Assembly: GCA_019057475.1 (NCBI GenBank)
Contig: DXJO01000001.1
Coordinates: forward strand, 38,028-102,027
DNA: 64,000 nt
DNA from: Candidatus Thorarchaeota archaeon
GTDB lineage: Archaea; Asgardarchaeota; Thorarchaeia; Thorarchaeales; Thorarchaeaceae
Direction of reading: 5' to 3'
This document shows positions 27,023 through 35,461 of this stretch, in pieces. A model generated the notes under the pieces. That model worked only from the letters and a program-made list of their open reading frames with translations. It was not told the DNA's origin and made no database searches. Numbering within the stretch: position 1 is the stretch's first letter; every line of letters begins with the position of its first letter. The translations under genes were made by a program, and so were the position numbers.

Positions 27023-27583
27023 TTAATCCTGGTAGCCTTTCATGTAGCCCTCGCGCTGGTTCCACTTGTCTTCAAGGCGCTGCATGATTTGCCACATTCG
27101 ATATGTGAAGTTCCACGCCTCGTCGAACTTGCCTTGGTTCATCTGTTCGAGGAACTCCTCAGCGACATCGTTGACGTTTCCTATGTCATCGATGATAGTA
27201 GCATCGAACTCGTACATGTTGTCGAGCTCTTTCTCGTTAATCTTCTCCTTGGAACCCCAAGCAGCATATCCGTAATCGGCGTACCTGATAGCGGACTCTA
27301 TTTTATCGGCTAGAGCCAGCATGCGGTCGAAGGTTTCCCATGTCTTTTTGAGATCATAGTCGACGACCATCATCTGAAGTTTCTCAAGGTCCTGCTTGAC
27401 AAGTCTGAGCTGGTCTGCAATGAACTCTCGGAGAACTTTGTCTGCTGCGCGGCGTTCCTCCTTTTCCTGATAGCCGTGCCATCCAGGAATGTAGTGCGTG
27501 ATTCTACCAAAGAGACCACCTTTGATGTCCTTGGCTGATTTCTTCCTGATTCGTTTGGCTATCGGGTCTGTTACCTTACCCAT
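27023..27583 (-). CDS. Soluble helical protein, function unknown
   Basis: 186 residues, strongly alpha-helical and charged. An N-terminal basic stretch (DPIAKRIRKKSAKDIKGGLF) precedes long helices (KEERRAADKVLREFIADQL, VKQDLEKLQMMVVDYDLKK) and aromatic-rich C-terminal helices (WETFDRMLALADKI, DEAWNFTYRMWQIMQRLED). No cysteine motif, membrane segment or family signature is seen. It may be a coiled-coil scaffold protein. Confidence 0.6.
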   Translation of the reverse strand: MGKVTDPIAKRIRKKSAKDIKGGLFGRITHYIPGWHGYQEKEERRAADKVLREFIADQLRLVKQDLEKLQMMVVDYDLKKTWETFDRMLALADKIESAIRYADYGYAAWGSKEKINEKELDNMYEFDATIIDDIGNVNDVAEEFLEQMNQGKFDEAWNFTYRMWQIMQRLEDKWNQREGYMKGYQD

Positions 27584-27717
27584 TTCGTTGATTCTCCTGT
27601 AGTTTGTACTGTCCCTGTAGTCAAGTACACAGGTGTCTTACCTTGGCCTCTCAGCTTTTGCTTAAAAACAATCTCTTCATTTCGTGCAGGATTGCATTCT
27701 CAGTTGTATGGAAACTT

Positions 27718-27831
27718 TCAAGGAGATGTGAAGAAGATTGGCCCTCCGAGAAGCATCGCAATAATTAGCACGATAATTAGGATGATTATTGCAAGCCTCC
27801 TGTACCGGGCTGTTCTCGTTATTCTGATCAC
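27718..27831 (-). CDS. Possible 37-residue single-span membrane peptide
   Basis: A minus-strand reading from a GTG at 27831 gives a basic N-terminus (ITRTARYRR) followed by about 22 hydrophobic residues (LAIIILIIVLIIAMLLGGP) and a short tail. The same DNA on the plus strand also reads as hydrophobic, so the call rests on the positive-inside pattern alone. No ribosome site is convincing. Confidence 0.25.
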   Translation of the reverse strand: MIRITRTARYRRLAIIILIIVLIIAMLLGGPIFFTSP

Positions 27832-27911
27832 CTGAATCGCCAACGATTAATGTGGGGTCCAAGACACAATACGCTTTGCCTTTTGAAACTCTACGCCGGA
27901 TGAAAGAAACA

Positions 27912-27931
27912 GGGGACTATTCCATGTCCCC
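27912..27931 (-). terminator. Hairpin and T-rich tract after the SAM synthetase gene
   Basis: GGGGAC and GTCCCC form a 6-bp stem around an 8-base loop, followed on the minus strand by TGTTTCTTTC. It lies about 30 bases beyond the SAM synthetase stop. Confidence 0.45.
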
Positions 27932-27962
27932 CATTATCCTCTTTAAACTAAGATAGTACGGT

Positions 27963-29162
27963 TTACCACAACTGATACTCTCTCTTTACAAAGCCCTTCC
28001 ATACGATTGGGAGCTTCATGATTACTTCCTCCGCGATGCTGGAGATGGAACTCTGAATTGCTTCTAGATCATAGTCTCCATAGCACTCGATGTTTACAGC
28101 CCTCGGTTCGGTGATTGGTGCGCCGATTTGGCTGACCAAGTAGCAGTATACTTGATCCAGATCGGGGTGTTCCTTTGTGACACGCTCTACAATCTCTCTC
28201 GCGGCTACGTTGTAGGTTTTTCCAACATGAGAAACCGGGTTCTTGCCAGCGGCAGCCTCTAGTGTCATGGGTCTGTAGGGAGTTATCAGACCGTTAGCTC
28301 TATTGCCTCGGCCCACCTGTCCATCGTCACCATGCTCCGCCGACGTTCCAGTAACCGTCAAGTAGTATAGACCTTCATCGGGTGCGTCAGCGCCGTTGAC
28401 GTCCACAGTTACCTCTAAGTCCGTAATCTTGGATGCTAGGTCCAGCAATAGGTCCTTGGTGCCCTGCATCACATTGGCGTACTCGTGTGCGTCTTTTGTT
28501 TCCGAGGATATGATTGCAGACGCAATCTGGAGGTGAATCTTGTCGCCAACTCTGGTTCCCATCACCTTGATGTCTTCACCTATCTGAGGCCATTTTTTCT
28601 TGGTCTTGGAATCGTTGAGAAGATACTCAGATTTGAGGGTGAGTTCTTCAGTGGGAGACAATGGCGCATAGCCGACACCGAAGCTTGTGTCATTTGCTCT
28701 GGGAACCTCGAGTTCATAGTCGAAGTTGCCAACAAGGTCCGTGCTCCCCGCCCTTATCTTGTAGTCAACGATAACATCCGAATTCACATCCAAGTGTGGC
28801 AGATCCTTACTAAGCCACTCACGAGTGTGCTCTATTGCGAACTTACCCACTGGTACTTGATTCTTGAAATCCTTCCCCACGATACCCACAGCTCGACCGC
28901 TCATTAGAATGTAGATCGGCTCAATGACGTCGCCTCCACCAAAACGTGCGTTCGACTGCCCGCCGACAAGAAGCACCTTGTCGACATTGTGATGTTGAAC
29001 TCTCCCGAATACCTCCAAGTAGTACTCGCTCAATCTTACAGACAGTTCCTCTGCGGCTTTGTCACAGAGTGTATCTGGATGACCCTTGCCTTTGCGCTCC
29101 ACGACCTCAACTCTCTGCTGAGGAACTGGAAGGCTCCCTCCACGCGTGACTTCAATATTCAT
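27963..29162 (-). CDS. mat: Archaeal S-adenosylmethionine synthetase
   Basis: 399 residues from an ATG at 29162; a TTG two codons earlier is possible. It is the archaeal-type enzyme (COG1812): VEVVERKGKGHPDTLCDKAA at the N-terminus, LLVGGQSNARFGGGDVIEPI for the phosphate-binding region, VMGTRVGDKIHLQIASA, and a GRGNRANGLITPYRPMTLEA segment. The length, about 400 residues, is typical. It makes SAM from Met and ATP in the cytoplasm, for methylation and radical-SAM enzymes such as the activase at 6.4 kb. The gene faces an HTH-CBS regulator across a 126-base spacer that contains an inverted repeat, and it ends at a hairpin terminator. Confidence 0.96.
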   Translation of the reverse strand: MNIEVTRGGSLPVPQQRVEVVERKGKGHPDTLCDKAAEELSVRLSEYYLEVFGRVQHHNVDKVLLVGGQSNARFGGGDVIEPIYILMSGRAVGIVGKDFKNQVPVGKFAIEHTREWLSKDLPHLDVNSDVIVDYKIRAGSTDLVGNFDYELEVPRANDTSFGVGYAPLSPTEELTLKSEYLLNDSKTKKKWPQIGEDIKVMGTRVGDKIHLQIASAIISSETKDAHEYANVMQGTKDLLLDLASKITDLEVTVDVNGADAPDEGLYYLTVTGTSAEHGDDGQVGRGNRANGLITPYRPMTLEAAAGKNPVSHVGKTYNVAAREIVERVTKEHPDLDQVYCYLVSQIGAPITEPRAVNIECYGDYDLEAIQSSISSIAEEVIMKLPIVWKGFVKREYQLW

Positions 29163-29232
29163 TGTCAATCAACTCGTCTTTCCAGCGGGCCTGAAGTGAA
29201 ACTACTTAAGTCTATACATACCTGATTCTCAT

Positions 29233-29262
29233 GGGTAATACTGCAAGTAATATCAATTACCC
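29233..29262. promoter_or_regulatory. Nested inverted repeats between SAM synthetase and HTH-CBS genes
   Basis: GTAATATCAATTAC (29247-29260) is a 5-bp inverted repeat with a 4-base centre, and GGGTAAT/ATTACCC form a wider 7-bp repeat at 29233-29239 and 29256-29262. They sit about 70-100 bases before the mat start and about 27-55 bases before the HTH-CBS start, so one site could govern both. Operator role inferred. Confidence 0.4.
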
Positions 29263-29288
29263 CTAGGAATACAAGGTGGGGTTCCAGT

Positions 29289-29822
29289 TTGATAACATCG
29301 GAGAGCATCCATCGGATGAGAAGAGAGGCAGGTCTAACTCAATCTGAACTTGCCATAGAAGTGGGAGTATCTCAGTCCTACATTGCGCGGATAGAGAATG
29401 GCACCCTTGACCCAAAACTATCGATTGCTAACAAAATTATCCAAGTATTCAACATCCGGAGTCCTCAACGGTGTGGAGATATCATGACTGCAAATCCCCT
29501 CACGATTGACGCTCGCAAATCTGTTTCAGTGGCTGTTCAAGCCATGCGCCAACGAAATTTCTCACAACTGCCTGTAGTACGTGGGGAACGAATCGTGGGG
29601 ATTGTCACAGAACGCGATATCGTGCGCAACCTCCAACATGACTTGGATACACTGTCCGTTCAGGCGATCATAAGCTCAGGTGGTGTGCCTACAGTTGATG
29701 AAAGCACACCCGTTGACGCAATCATACCGCTATTGGAGTCCTACCAAGCGGTTGTTATCCAGAATCTGGGGCGAGTCACCGGCATAATCTCTCGATCGGA
29801 TCTCCTGAGGGCTAAGAGGTGA
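29289..29822 (+). CDS. XRE helix-turn-helix plus paired CBS-domain regulator
   Basis: 177 residues starting with a TTG at 29289. Residues about 5-50 are an XRE-type HTH (AGLTQSELAIEVGVSQSYIA, then RIENGTLDPKL). Two CBS motifs follow: DIMTANPLTIDARKSVSVAV through VGIVTERDIVRNL, and IISSGGVPTVDESTPVDAII through VTGIISRSDLLRA. CBS pairs bind adenosyl compounds such as AMP, ATP or SAM. Divergence from the SAM synthetase gene makes a SAM-responsive regulator an attractive reading. Which ligand it binds cannot be decided from sequence. Confidence 0.85.
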   Translation: MITSESIHRMRREAGLTQSELAIEVGVSQSYIARIENGTLDPKLSIANKIIQVFNIRSPQRCGDIMTANPLTIDARKSVSVAVQAMRQRNFSQLPVVRGERIVGIVTERDIVRNLQHDLDTLSVQAIISSGGVPTVDESTPVDAIIPLLESYQAVVIQNLGRVTGIISRSDLLRAKR

Positions 29823-29932
29823 TTGGGTGAGCTGTTGTGCTGTACTCAGGAATGAGTTGCATTCATCTTGTCTGCCCCCGCAGAATGAATTATATGTTCT
29901 AACTAAGAGAGGACCTTGGAGTAGAAGAAATC

Positions 29933-30589
29933 GTGGCAAGTGAATTGGAAATCCTTGAGGACCTCCGCGAGGGCATAGACACTTTCGTGGAGCGCTGGTC
30001 GAAGATTCAGCGCAACTCAATGAAGTCCATTCAAGCGGTGACCAACACGCTAGTTCAGATTGAGCATCTTGATGGTCCCTTGGGAAAACTCCAAGGATTC
30101 AAGAACATACGTGAGAACACGAGGGGCAAGCTATTGGTCAATTTATTCGACAAGCTCGTGCCCTCTCTTGAAAGCTCTATCAAGGAATTCAGCAAGCTCA
30201 TGAAGATGTTTGAGAGTCTAAGGAAGAAGGTTTCGGATATCCAAACTTTCAATGAGTCCTTGAGAGGCATTCTTGATGAATCTTCAGACTTGGAAGATTT
30301 CGTAGGGTTCCTAGAGCTAATCATCATCAGTGTTCAGGACATACTGACGATGTTCGAGGCAGAGTTTCTGGTCAAGACGACCATCTTCCGAGACCTTGAG
30401 GAGGGAACTGTTGACCTGGCGGTTGTTAGCAATTACCTTACAGTCTGGATAGCTGAGCCGAACATCGAACCACATGCCTTAGAGAAGCTTCTGAAGGATT
30501 TGGATGAACACTTCGAGTTGCTACGAGATGTCTTTACTGGCAAGACGCATATCAGAATCCCCGACACTCACAGGAAGATGCCCTACTGA
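29933..30589 (+). CDS. Coiled-coil protein, function unknown
   Basis: 218 residues from a GTG at 29933. The sequence is almost wholly helical with heptad-like Leu/Ile spacing (LVNLFDKLVPSLESSIKEFS, LMKMFESLRKKVSDIQTF), acidic, and without membrane segments or cysteines. No family is recognised. It starts about 110 bases after the HTH-CBS gene and could be co-transcribed. It converges on the antiporter gene. Confidence 0.6.
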   Translation: MASELEILEDLREGIDTFVERWSKIQRNSMKSIQAVTNTLVQIEHLDGPLGKLQGFKNIRENTRGKLLVNLFDKLVPSLESSIKEFSKLMKMFESLRKKVSDIQTFNESLRGILDESSDLEDFVGFLELIIISVQDILTMFEAEFLVKTTIFRDLEEGTVDLAVVSNYLTVWIAEPNIEPHALEKLLKDLDEHFELLRDVFTGKTHIRIPDTHRKMPY

Positions 30590-30628
30590 TTCACAGAATG
30601 GAACTAGCGTCAAGTGGATATCGCGAAT

Positions 30629-32263
30629 TCACTTTCCTTCTTCAATCTGCCTTTTCACCATGTGGAGACTGTTGAGGTCATCCTCCAAGGCTGCTTTTTG
30701 GTCTGCGTAGACGCTCTCACGTAGCCTTCCTTTCTCGTACTCCTGCTCATAGTACGAAAGCTTCTGTTGAAGAATCTGTTCTCGAGCGGTAACTTCGAGC
30801 AGTCGGGCTCTTTTCTCGGCCGCCATCTTTCGAAGATTATCTTCAAGCGTGAATATCTCTTCTTCCAGCTCTGCCTTCAGCCGCTTATACAACGATGCTT
30901 CAACTCTGCGCTCAGTATATTCGTCAACAAGGCTCAGCAGAGCGTGGCGTGTTGCATTTCGCTGAGTCGATATCTCTTCAAAGATGTCCTCCTCCTCGAT
31001 CAGGTTGAGCCTCTCGGCAAGGAATGGAGTTGTAAGCCCTTGAAGAAGGAGACTGACCATGAGCACGATGAACACCAATGAACTGATCGTTTGACCAAGA
31101 GTTGCTTGGTCCGGGACTGTGTATGCTGGGTTGGTTATCACAGCAACCGCTATCGCTGCAAGGGCGGCACTAGCGACGCCTTTCACACCCGCCCAACTTA
31201 GGAAAAGTCGCTCTTTCATTGAAATGCTCCGGTCTAGCATAGTAATAGCGAAGACAATTGCTGGCCTAGCCACGAAGATGACTAGTGCTGCTATGCCGAT
31301 TCCCAGAGGAAGAATGTAAGGGGTAGTGAGTATGAATTCGGTATTGACTGTCAACCCCATTAGGAGGAAAATAACTATTTCAAATGCAAATGAAACATTC
31401 TTCGTCGTTGTTCGCATTGAAACTCGGGGCAGGGGGTCTAGACCCAGCCTGCGTGGGTTGGCCATGAATATTCCCGCGAATACCGCAGCCAGTATTCCTG
31501 GATGAATTCCAAGCCCTACTGTTGCTTGTCCAAACCCGGTTATCGCCTCTCCGATTCCATAAGCTAGGATGGGCGTCAAGGCTGTCATAATGGTGACGTT
31601 GGTGTCGTCTTTGGTCATGAGAATAATTTTCCCAATTGCGAATGCCACTCCAAGCCCCACGATCACTCCGAGTCCTATGCTTAGGACAAACCCTGTTAGC
31701 ATGGCTCCCGCTGTCTGTTCAAGCTCTGGGACTACTCCAGCGACAAACACAGTTAGGACCAAAATTACTGCAGTCGCGTCATTGAACACAGCTTCTCCCT
31801 CAAGTATGGATGAGAGCTTCTTTTTCACTCGAACTCCCCCTGATTCGAGAACTGAAAACAGAGCTGCGGGATCTGTTGGTGTCAGAATCGAACCTATCAA
31901 GAGTGCCACGTACAGACCAACTGCTGGAAAAACGGCGAGTATCGTAACACCGGCAACAAGTGCGGTTGCTAGTACTCCCAGTGTGGATAGAAGCAGGATT
32001 AATTTCGCTGAAGCCGCTAGTTCCCTGATGTTCATTGTGAGTCCTGCATAGAAAAGGACTGTGGCTAGAGTAAGCTGAGCGATGAAATCCAGTCCGATTA
32101 GGTCAATAAGACCCTCGGTAGGTATCCATTGACCGAGCAATAGTCCCGCAAGGATTAGCGGAATCGGGTATGGAAACTTATAGTTGCCAGCGATTTTTGC
32201 CAGCGCAGCCCCCGCTATGAGAATGATAGCAGCTAGGAAAAGCAGGGGGGTTTCCAGAGCCAA
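30629..32263 (-). CDS. Monovalent cation:proton antiporter (CPA1/NhaP-type) with cytoplasmic coiled-coil tail
   Basis: 544 residues. About 12 membrane segments fill residues 1-410. Family residues are visible as TPTDPAALF (128-136) and EGEAVFNDATAVILV (155-169), where the Asn-Asp pair (161-162) is the cation-binding site of electroneutral CPA1 antiporters. The last 130 residues are a long Glu/Lys-rich coiled coil, presumably regulatory and cytoplasmic. The start is a TTG at 32263, with GAGGTG eight bases upstream. It lies 11 bases after a PhoU-like gene, so the two are co-transcribed. The ion (Na+ or K+) is uncertain. Confidence 0.9.
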   Translation of the reverse strand: MALETPLLFLAAIILIAGAALAKIAGNYKFPYPIPLILAGLLLGQWIPTEGLIDLIGLDFIAQLTLATVLFYAGLTMNIRELAASAKLILLLSTLGVLATALVAGVTILAVFPAVGLYVALLIGSILTPTDPAALFSVLESGGVRVKKKLSSILEGEAVFNDATAVILVLTVFVAGVVPELEQTAGAMLTGFVLSIGLGVIVGLGVAFAIGKIILMTKDDTNVTIMTALTPILAYGIGEAITGFGQATVGLGIHPGILAAVFAGIFMANPRRLGLDPLPRVSMRTTTKNVSFAFEIVIFLLMGLTVNTEFILTTPYILPLGIGIAALVIFVARPAIVFAITMLDRSISMKERLFLSWAGVKGVASAALAAIAVAVITNPAYTVPDQATLGQTISSLVFIVLMVSLLLQGLTTPFLAERLNLIEEEDIFEEISTQRNATRHALLSLVDEYTERRVEASLYKRLKAELEEEIFTLEDNLRKMAAEKRARLLEVTAREQILQQKLSYYEQEYEKGRLRESVYADQKAALEDDLNSLHMVKRQIEEGK

Positions 32264-32274
32264 CCAATAGCACC

Positions 32275-32898
32275 TCAGATTTCAGCGACAATAACCGCGC
32301 ATTCCTTCATGTAGTCAGAGATATGTTCCAAGTCTGATACGATCTTCCTCATTACGTAGCAAAGAAAGTCAGAGTTTCCTCCAGTGGCCGTGGAAATCTG
32401 GCGGCAGATAACGATGTTATCTTCGTCAACTTCGCGTTCCAAACGCCGCACTGTTTCGAGAGCAGATACAGCTGATTCTGGGTCTTCCTCGCACAGCTTG
32501 ATCAAGTTGCTCAAGGCCAGAAATTGTTCGTTAACTTTCTGTGCAATGCTCGTCAAGGAATCCATATAGATTTCATTGAAGCTATCGTTCCGCACCATGT
32601 CCATCATCGCTGAAACGTTTGCAAAAGTACACTGGATCCTTAACAAGTAGGACATTGCAGCCTGGGCCGTGATGCCAAGGTCATTTCGCGGCAATCTGGC
32701 TGAAAATTTGTAAGCGTCCACAAGTCCTTTTAGTTGACGCGTTATCTTTTGACGCTGCTCTATCCATTCTTCGAAGGATGTGCTGTCTGGACAACAGAGC
32801 TTGTTGTTTATCAGCTCGCTGATTGTCGCTTGCTTATCGATAATGACGCTCAAATACTCAAGTATCTGAGTTTTATCAATCTCTTCGGACTCTGCCAT
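32275..32898 (-). CDS. PhoU/DUF47-like helical protein linked to antiporter
   Basis: 207 residues, all helical. The last part, VRRLEREVDEDNIVICRQIS and VMRKIVSDLEHISDYMKEC, resembles PhoU/DUF47 proteins, whose conserved E/D-x-x-x-D helices bind iron or other metals. PhoU homologues regulate phosphate transporters and potassium channels or antiporters. Here it lies immediately upstream of the antiporter and begins exactly one base after the stop of the amphi-Trp gene. The inferred role is gating or regulating that antiporter. The start is the ATG with GGAGGAGGA upstream. Confidence 0.65.
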   Translation of the reverse strand: MAESEEIDKTQILEYLSVIIDKQATISELINNKLCCPDSTSFEEWIEQRQKITRQLKGLVDAYKFSARLPRNDLGITAQAAMSYLLRIQCTFANVSAMMDMVRNDSFNEIYMDSLTSIAQKVNEQFLALSNLIKLCEEDPESAVSALETVRRLEREVDEDNIVICRQISTATGGNSDFLCYVMRKIVSDLEHISDYMKECAVIVAEI

Positions 32899-33153
32899 CT
32901 ACTCCTCCTCCTTTGGCTCCACTAAGGCCCATGATAATGTGATACTGAGACGGACCGATTTTTTTCTCAGGCTCACTTCCAAGCCGGTTTCCACAGGCTC
33001 ACCAAGAGGTAACTCAATTACACCCGTCTTTAGGCTGGGCATTCGTAGTTCCAGCCTTTGCCCCTCCTTGACATCCTCCGACAATTTGGAGAATAGCTCG
33101 GCGAGCGAGGAAAGAGTCATCTCCTCTTCGAACTCGTATTCGTCAATCTGCAT
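32899..33153 (-). CDS. Amphi-Trp domain small protein
   Basis: 84 residues from an ATG at 33153 (the longer upstream reading is unlike the family). The sequence reads YEFEEEMTLSSLAELFSKLS, GVIELPLGEPVETGLEVSL and ITLSWALVE, the strand pattern with a final Trp that defines the amphi-Trp domain. Its stop directly abuts the ATG of the PhoU-like gene. Function of the domain is unknown; linkage to an ion antiporter is the only hint. Confidence 0.65.
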   Translation of the reverse strand: MQIDEYEFEEEMTLSSLAELFSKLSEDVKEGQRLELRMPSLKTGVIELPLGEPVETGLEVSLRKKSVRLSITLSWALVEPKEEE

Positions 33154-33426
33154 ATTGAAACAGCCCCTTGTTTTAGGCTCACCATTCTGACATAATGATG
33201 CTAATCTCCTTTTTAGCCTAGTCCTTTGGCTCCTTGCTCTCATTTGAAGTGTTGTTCCGTGTGGTTGCAATAGCATACGTCAAGCTTTTGATGCTCCAGA
33301 AACTGGCTTAATCAAGGCGCGGTCCGAGTAAGAATTGGATTGCCATTTTGATGGGAGCAATGCTACCAAGAACCATTAGCCTTAATTGGAATTCTCTTGA
33401 TTGAACGGGCAATCTACTGAGGTCTC

Positions 33427-34578
33427 ATGATGGCCAATAACGACGAAGATATGCTAGTCACCCCGTGGGAGGTCCGAGGCAAGATTGACTATGACCGCCT
33501 CATCAAGCAGTTCGGCACGCAGAGAATAACTCCCGACTTGAAGGCACGAATCAACAAGATTACAAAAGACAGACACATCATGCTAGAGCGGGATTACTTC
33601 TTCTCTCATCGAGACCTTGATTGGATTCTCGATGAATATGAGAAGAAAAATAAATTCGTTCTATACACTGGTCGAGGCCCTAGTGGTCACACACACATTG
33701 GTCATCTTCCAACGTGGATGTTCACCAAATGGATGCAGGACAAGTTTGACACACGTCTGTATTTCCAGATGACCAATGACGAGAAGTACTTCTTTGACAC
33801 GCATCTCAGTCTCGATGATGTCAGGCGATTCACATATGAGAACACTCTAGATTTGCTTGCACTTGGTTTCGAACCCGAAAACACATACATCATAGATGAT
33901 ATCGAGCATATCGATCTCCTCTATGAACTGGCTGTTCAGGTCGCAAGGAAGGTCACATTCTCGACCGTCAAGGCAGTCTTCGGATTCAACAGTAGCACGA
34001 ATATTGGCTCTAATTGGCACCCGGCGATTCAGGCTGTGCCGGCATTCCTTCATTCGTGGATATATGGCAAGAAAACGCCTTGCATCATTCCGTGTGCGAT
34101 TGATCAAGATCCCTTCTGGCGAGTAACTCGTGATGTGGCGGAACGACTTGGCTACTACAAGCCAGCCAGCATTCAAAACAAGTTCGTACCGGGGCTGAAG
34201 GAAGGCGGGAAGATGTCTGCTTCAGATCCAATGTCGACCGTTTTCACAACTGACAGTCCCAAAATGGCCAAGAAGAAAGTCATGGCTGCTTTCACCGGAG
34301 GAAGGGCAACAGTAAAGGAACAACGCGAACTTGGTGCGAACCCCGATATCTGTAGCGTCTTCAAGTACTACAAGTACATCTTCATGCCTGACGACAAGGA
34401 CCTCAAAGACATAGAGCAGAAATGTCGGGGCGGTGAGATCCTCTGCGGCGAGTGCAAGCAGATTCTAGCACCGATGATGATGGAATTCCTTGAGAATCAC
34501 CAAGCGGCTCGTGAGGATGTGAAAGACCGAGTAGAGGAGTTCTCTGCCGCGCGACTCCGCGACGAAGTACGAAGGTAG
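33427..34578 (+). CDS. trpS: Tryptophanyl-tRNA synthetase
   Basis: 383 residues. This is the archaeal/eukaryotic type: class I signature GRGPSGHTHIGH with the HIGH motif (residues 82-93), an AIDQDPFWRVTRDVAERLGY segment that reads tryptophan, and the KMSAS loop at 262-266 followed by DPMS. The ATG at 33427 has GAGGTCTC just before it. The N-terminal VTPWEVRGKIDYDRLIKQFG matches the archaeal N-extension. It charges tRNA-Trp in the cytoplasm. Confidence 0.96.
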   Translation: MMANNDEDMLVTPWEVRGKIDYDRLIKQFGTQRITPDLKARINKITKDRHIMLERDYFFSHRDLDWILDEYEKKNKFVLYTGRGPSGHTHIGHLPTWMFTKWMQDKFDTRLYFQMTNDEKYFFDTHLSLDDVRRFTYENTLDLLALGFEPENTYIIDDIEHIDLLYELAVQVARKVTFSTVKAVFGFNSSTNIGSNWHPAIQAVPAFLHSWIYGKKTPCIIPCAIDQDPFWRVTRDVAERLGYYKPASIQNKFVPGLKEGGKMSASDPMSTVFTTDSPKMAKKKVMAAFTGGRATVKEQRELGANPDICSVFKYYKYIFMPDDKDLKDIEQKCRGGEILCGECKQILAPMMMEFLENHQAAREDVKDRVEEFSAARLRDEVRR

Positions 34579-34670
34579 AATGTTACCCTTATCGCTTTGG
34601 CAGCGCCGAGCAGGCCCAAAACTATAATTGGGTTCAGGAGCGAAAATCAAACCGTGGTGGGAGAGCTGCA

Positions 34671-35351
34671 ATGATGGGGAATGGGGAACATGACGACGTT
34701 AGGGCTACTGAAAACTCCGCCGGCACCATAAGGTTGGCGCTGATTCTTGGGATTCCAGGTGTTATCATCATAATCGCCACGCAAGTTGCTGGTGCCTTAG
34801 CGATGATGATGCTTTTCGATGGGTTGGTTAACCTCTCGGAGCTTGGAGCCTTGATGTATCACGTTTACCAAGTGGCCTTCGTAGGGTCAGTCTTGGTTAC
34901 GGTTGGATTTATTGGTCTTGCGAGGAAACACGGCAGTACCTTGAGTTGGGTCTTTTTGGCTACATGGTTTGTGAGGACTGCATTGGTGTACTATGTCACT
35001 CCTTTGATAGCCAGCAGTCCTTACTACGGCGTAGCAAGCTTTGTGTGGTTTCTTGCTATTACATTGGCAAATAGCTATGTCCTTTGGACTATTCATCAAA
35101 GCACAGTTCATCCTCCGCTCACGATTGTGCTAATCGTGAGTTGGCTTGTAGGTCCATCAATTGTTTCCATCTTGGCATCTCTGCTGCTTGAGGTGATATG
35201 GCCCTACGAGTCAGGGATGGCATATCTCATGTATTCCTCGGTCAATATCCCCGTCTATGCTTTTACATCGATCATGACGTTGCTGATCTTTTTTGTGGAG
35301 GCTCGACGCCTGAATCAAACCAAACACCTGGGGTCTGAGCTCCAGAGCTAG
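34671..35351 (+). CDS. Integral membrane protein, about six segments, function unknown
   Basis: 226 residues. Hydrophobic segments near residues 20-45, 55-80, 85-105, 115-135, 145-170 and 185-210 alternate with short loops. Ser/Thr-rich and aromatic residues (VYQVAFVGSVLVTVG, WVFLATWFVRTALVYY) are typical, but there is no transporter signature that I know. GGGAG precedes the ATG at a good distance. It stands alone between trpS and the zinc-ribbon pair. Confidence 0.55.
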   Translation: MMGNGEHDDVRATENSAGTIRLALILGIPGVIIIIATQVAGALAMMMLFDGLVNLSELGALMYHVYQVAFVGSVLVTVGFIGLARKHGSTLSWVFLATWFVRTALVYYVTPLIASSPYYGVASFVWFLAITLANSYVLWTIHQSTVHPPLTIVLIVSWLVGPSIVSILASLLLEVIWPYESGMAYLMYSSVNIPVYAFTSIMTLLIFFVEARRLNQTKHLGSELQS

Positions 35352-35365
35352 TCCCTGTAATATCA

Positions 35366-35408
35366 CTACAAGTTATTGTAGACCATTACCACATCACCGC
35401 AAGTAATA
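35366..35408. promoter_or_regulatory. Palindromic leader of the zinc-ribbon membrane-protein operon
   Basis: CTACAAGTTATTGTAG at 35366-35381 is a 6-bp inverted repeat with a 4-base centre. GCAAGTAATA at 35399-35408 recurs exactly in the mat/HTH-CBS spacer (29243-29252). Either could be a TATA element or a shared operator; the match is short. Confidence 0.25.
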
Positions 35409-35461
35409 ATAGAATTCGCGGAGAAAATCAGTTTCAGAACCAGTTAATGGAGAGTTTAACA

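Noticed and set aside
31569..32051. A 160-codon plus-strand reading opposite the antiporter
   Set aside because: It mirrors hydrophobic codons of the antiporter; no ribosome site or family resemblance.
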